From assembly GCA_025267735.1 (NCBI GenBank), contig CM046298.1, forward strand, positions 37,261,264 to 37,325,263: DNA of 64,000 nucleotides. The letters are read 5' to 3'. The notes under the pieces were generated by a model that was not told where the DNA came from, did no database searches, and saw nothing but the letters and a program-made list of their open reading frames with translations. Source of the stretch: Mactra quadrangularis (taxonomy: Eukaryota > Mollusca > Bivalvia > Venerida > Mactridae). Shown here in pieces: positions 63,555 through 64,000 of the stretch. Made by a program: the position numbers and the translations under genes. How positions within the stretch are numbered: the first letter of the stretch is position 1; every line of letters begins with the position of its first letter.

Positions 63555-64000
63555 TTTTAGATTGGCAAACTGCTGAACTAATGGTCGAACTCCTTGTTCA
63601 CAAACTGGTGTATTTGATTTTCTCAACAATAGGGAAACTAGATTCAATCCCGCTTATGACAAGCGTTTTTGCTGTTAATGGGTCTGCTATATGTGGTACA
63701 AGCCTGCTCAGCCTGTTGCTGTACACAACCTGAAATAAAAAACAGTAATATGTCGAATGGTAAGCAATGATTAACATCATCAAGAGTTGAATGTTGTAAG
63801 ACAAGTATAGTGCGTACAAATTGACCCCGACCTTACCTTTCACATTTGCATCTAATTATCATCTACACATATCCCGGTGAAAATCAATACCACGCCTACT
63901 CTATACTTTGGCTTGTTACGTATTTAAGATAAAATAAGACATGTATAGAGTATACACAGCCCGCATGTTTAACAACTCACGATTTAAATGCATTCAAACG
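63555..64000. other. No gene recognised; window end
   Basis: A short minus frame (63,598-63,843) carries YSNRLSRLVPHIADPLTAK, which looks somewhat protein-like and has an acceptor-like ttatttcagg just upstream on that strand (about 63,730). It could be an exon of a neighbouring minus-strand gene, but nothing confirms it. Confidence 0.3.

Overview
This is a eukaryotic, AT-rich, repeat-dense window with introns. It most likely comes from a bivalve mollusc. The clues are tRNA-derived SINEs, Helentron-associated elements that resemble the bivalve 'pearl' type, CR1/Jockey-like LINEs with a PHD-finger ORF1, and a TIR/death-domain immune-adaptor gene. The organism call is inference from repeat and gene content. 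No bacterial operons, rRNA genes, functional tRNA genes or CRISPR arrays were seen.

Layout. 1-3.6 kb holds two intronless minus-strand genes of viral or Polinton type: a C2H2 zinc finger plus A32-like packaging ATPase (2172-3560), and a small basic coiled-coil protein (1708-2100). A GT microsatellite and a G-rich minisatellite follow. 3.9-17.1 kb and 49.9-59.6 kb are two direct copies of one segmental duplication. Each copy carries the same six 3' exons of a death-domain gene. Between them (17-49 kb) lie an inverted satellite array interrupted by a LINE (22-28 kb), a palindromic element with a TATA-like block (28.4-29.0 kb), a TIR-domain exon (29,069-29,524), a minus-strand LINE split by a 4.3-kb TTAA-flanked element (29.9-38.3 kb), a small exon (40,909-40,978), a piggyBac derivative, minisatellites, a large Helentron-like element and a foldback-like element. 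59.6-64 kb holds SINEs and a 1.26-kb-offset tandem duplication.

Main gene. The TIR exon, the 40.9-kb exon and the six exons of the right duplication copy have matching intron phases (0,1,1,2,1,0,1). Together they make one open reading frame of 560 codons: TIR, linker, death domain, acidic/serine-rich tail. This order is the reverse of MyD88 (death then TIR). The left copy has the same six downstream exons, all open; its TIR exon must lie left of the window or be lost. By hand count, the two death-domain exons differ between the copies at 35 of 270 positions, 33 of them amino-acid changing. The tail exon differs by only about 4%. This suggests diversifying selection on the death domain.

The duplication also acts as a filled-site/empty-site comparison. 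It fixes the ends of several mobile elements to the base: two Helentron-like insertions without target duplication, a TA-flanked mariner-like element, a hAT-like element, and a Helentron-like element whose end sits about 13 nt before a 3' splice site in the right-hand gene. All calls come from reading the sequence; no database search was run.
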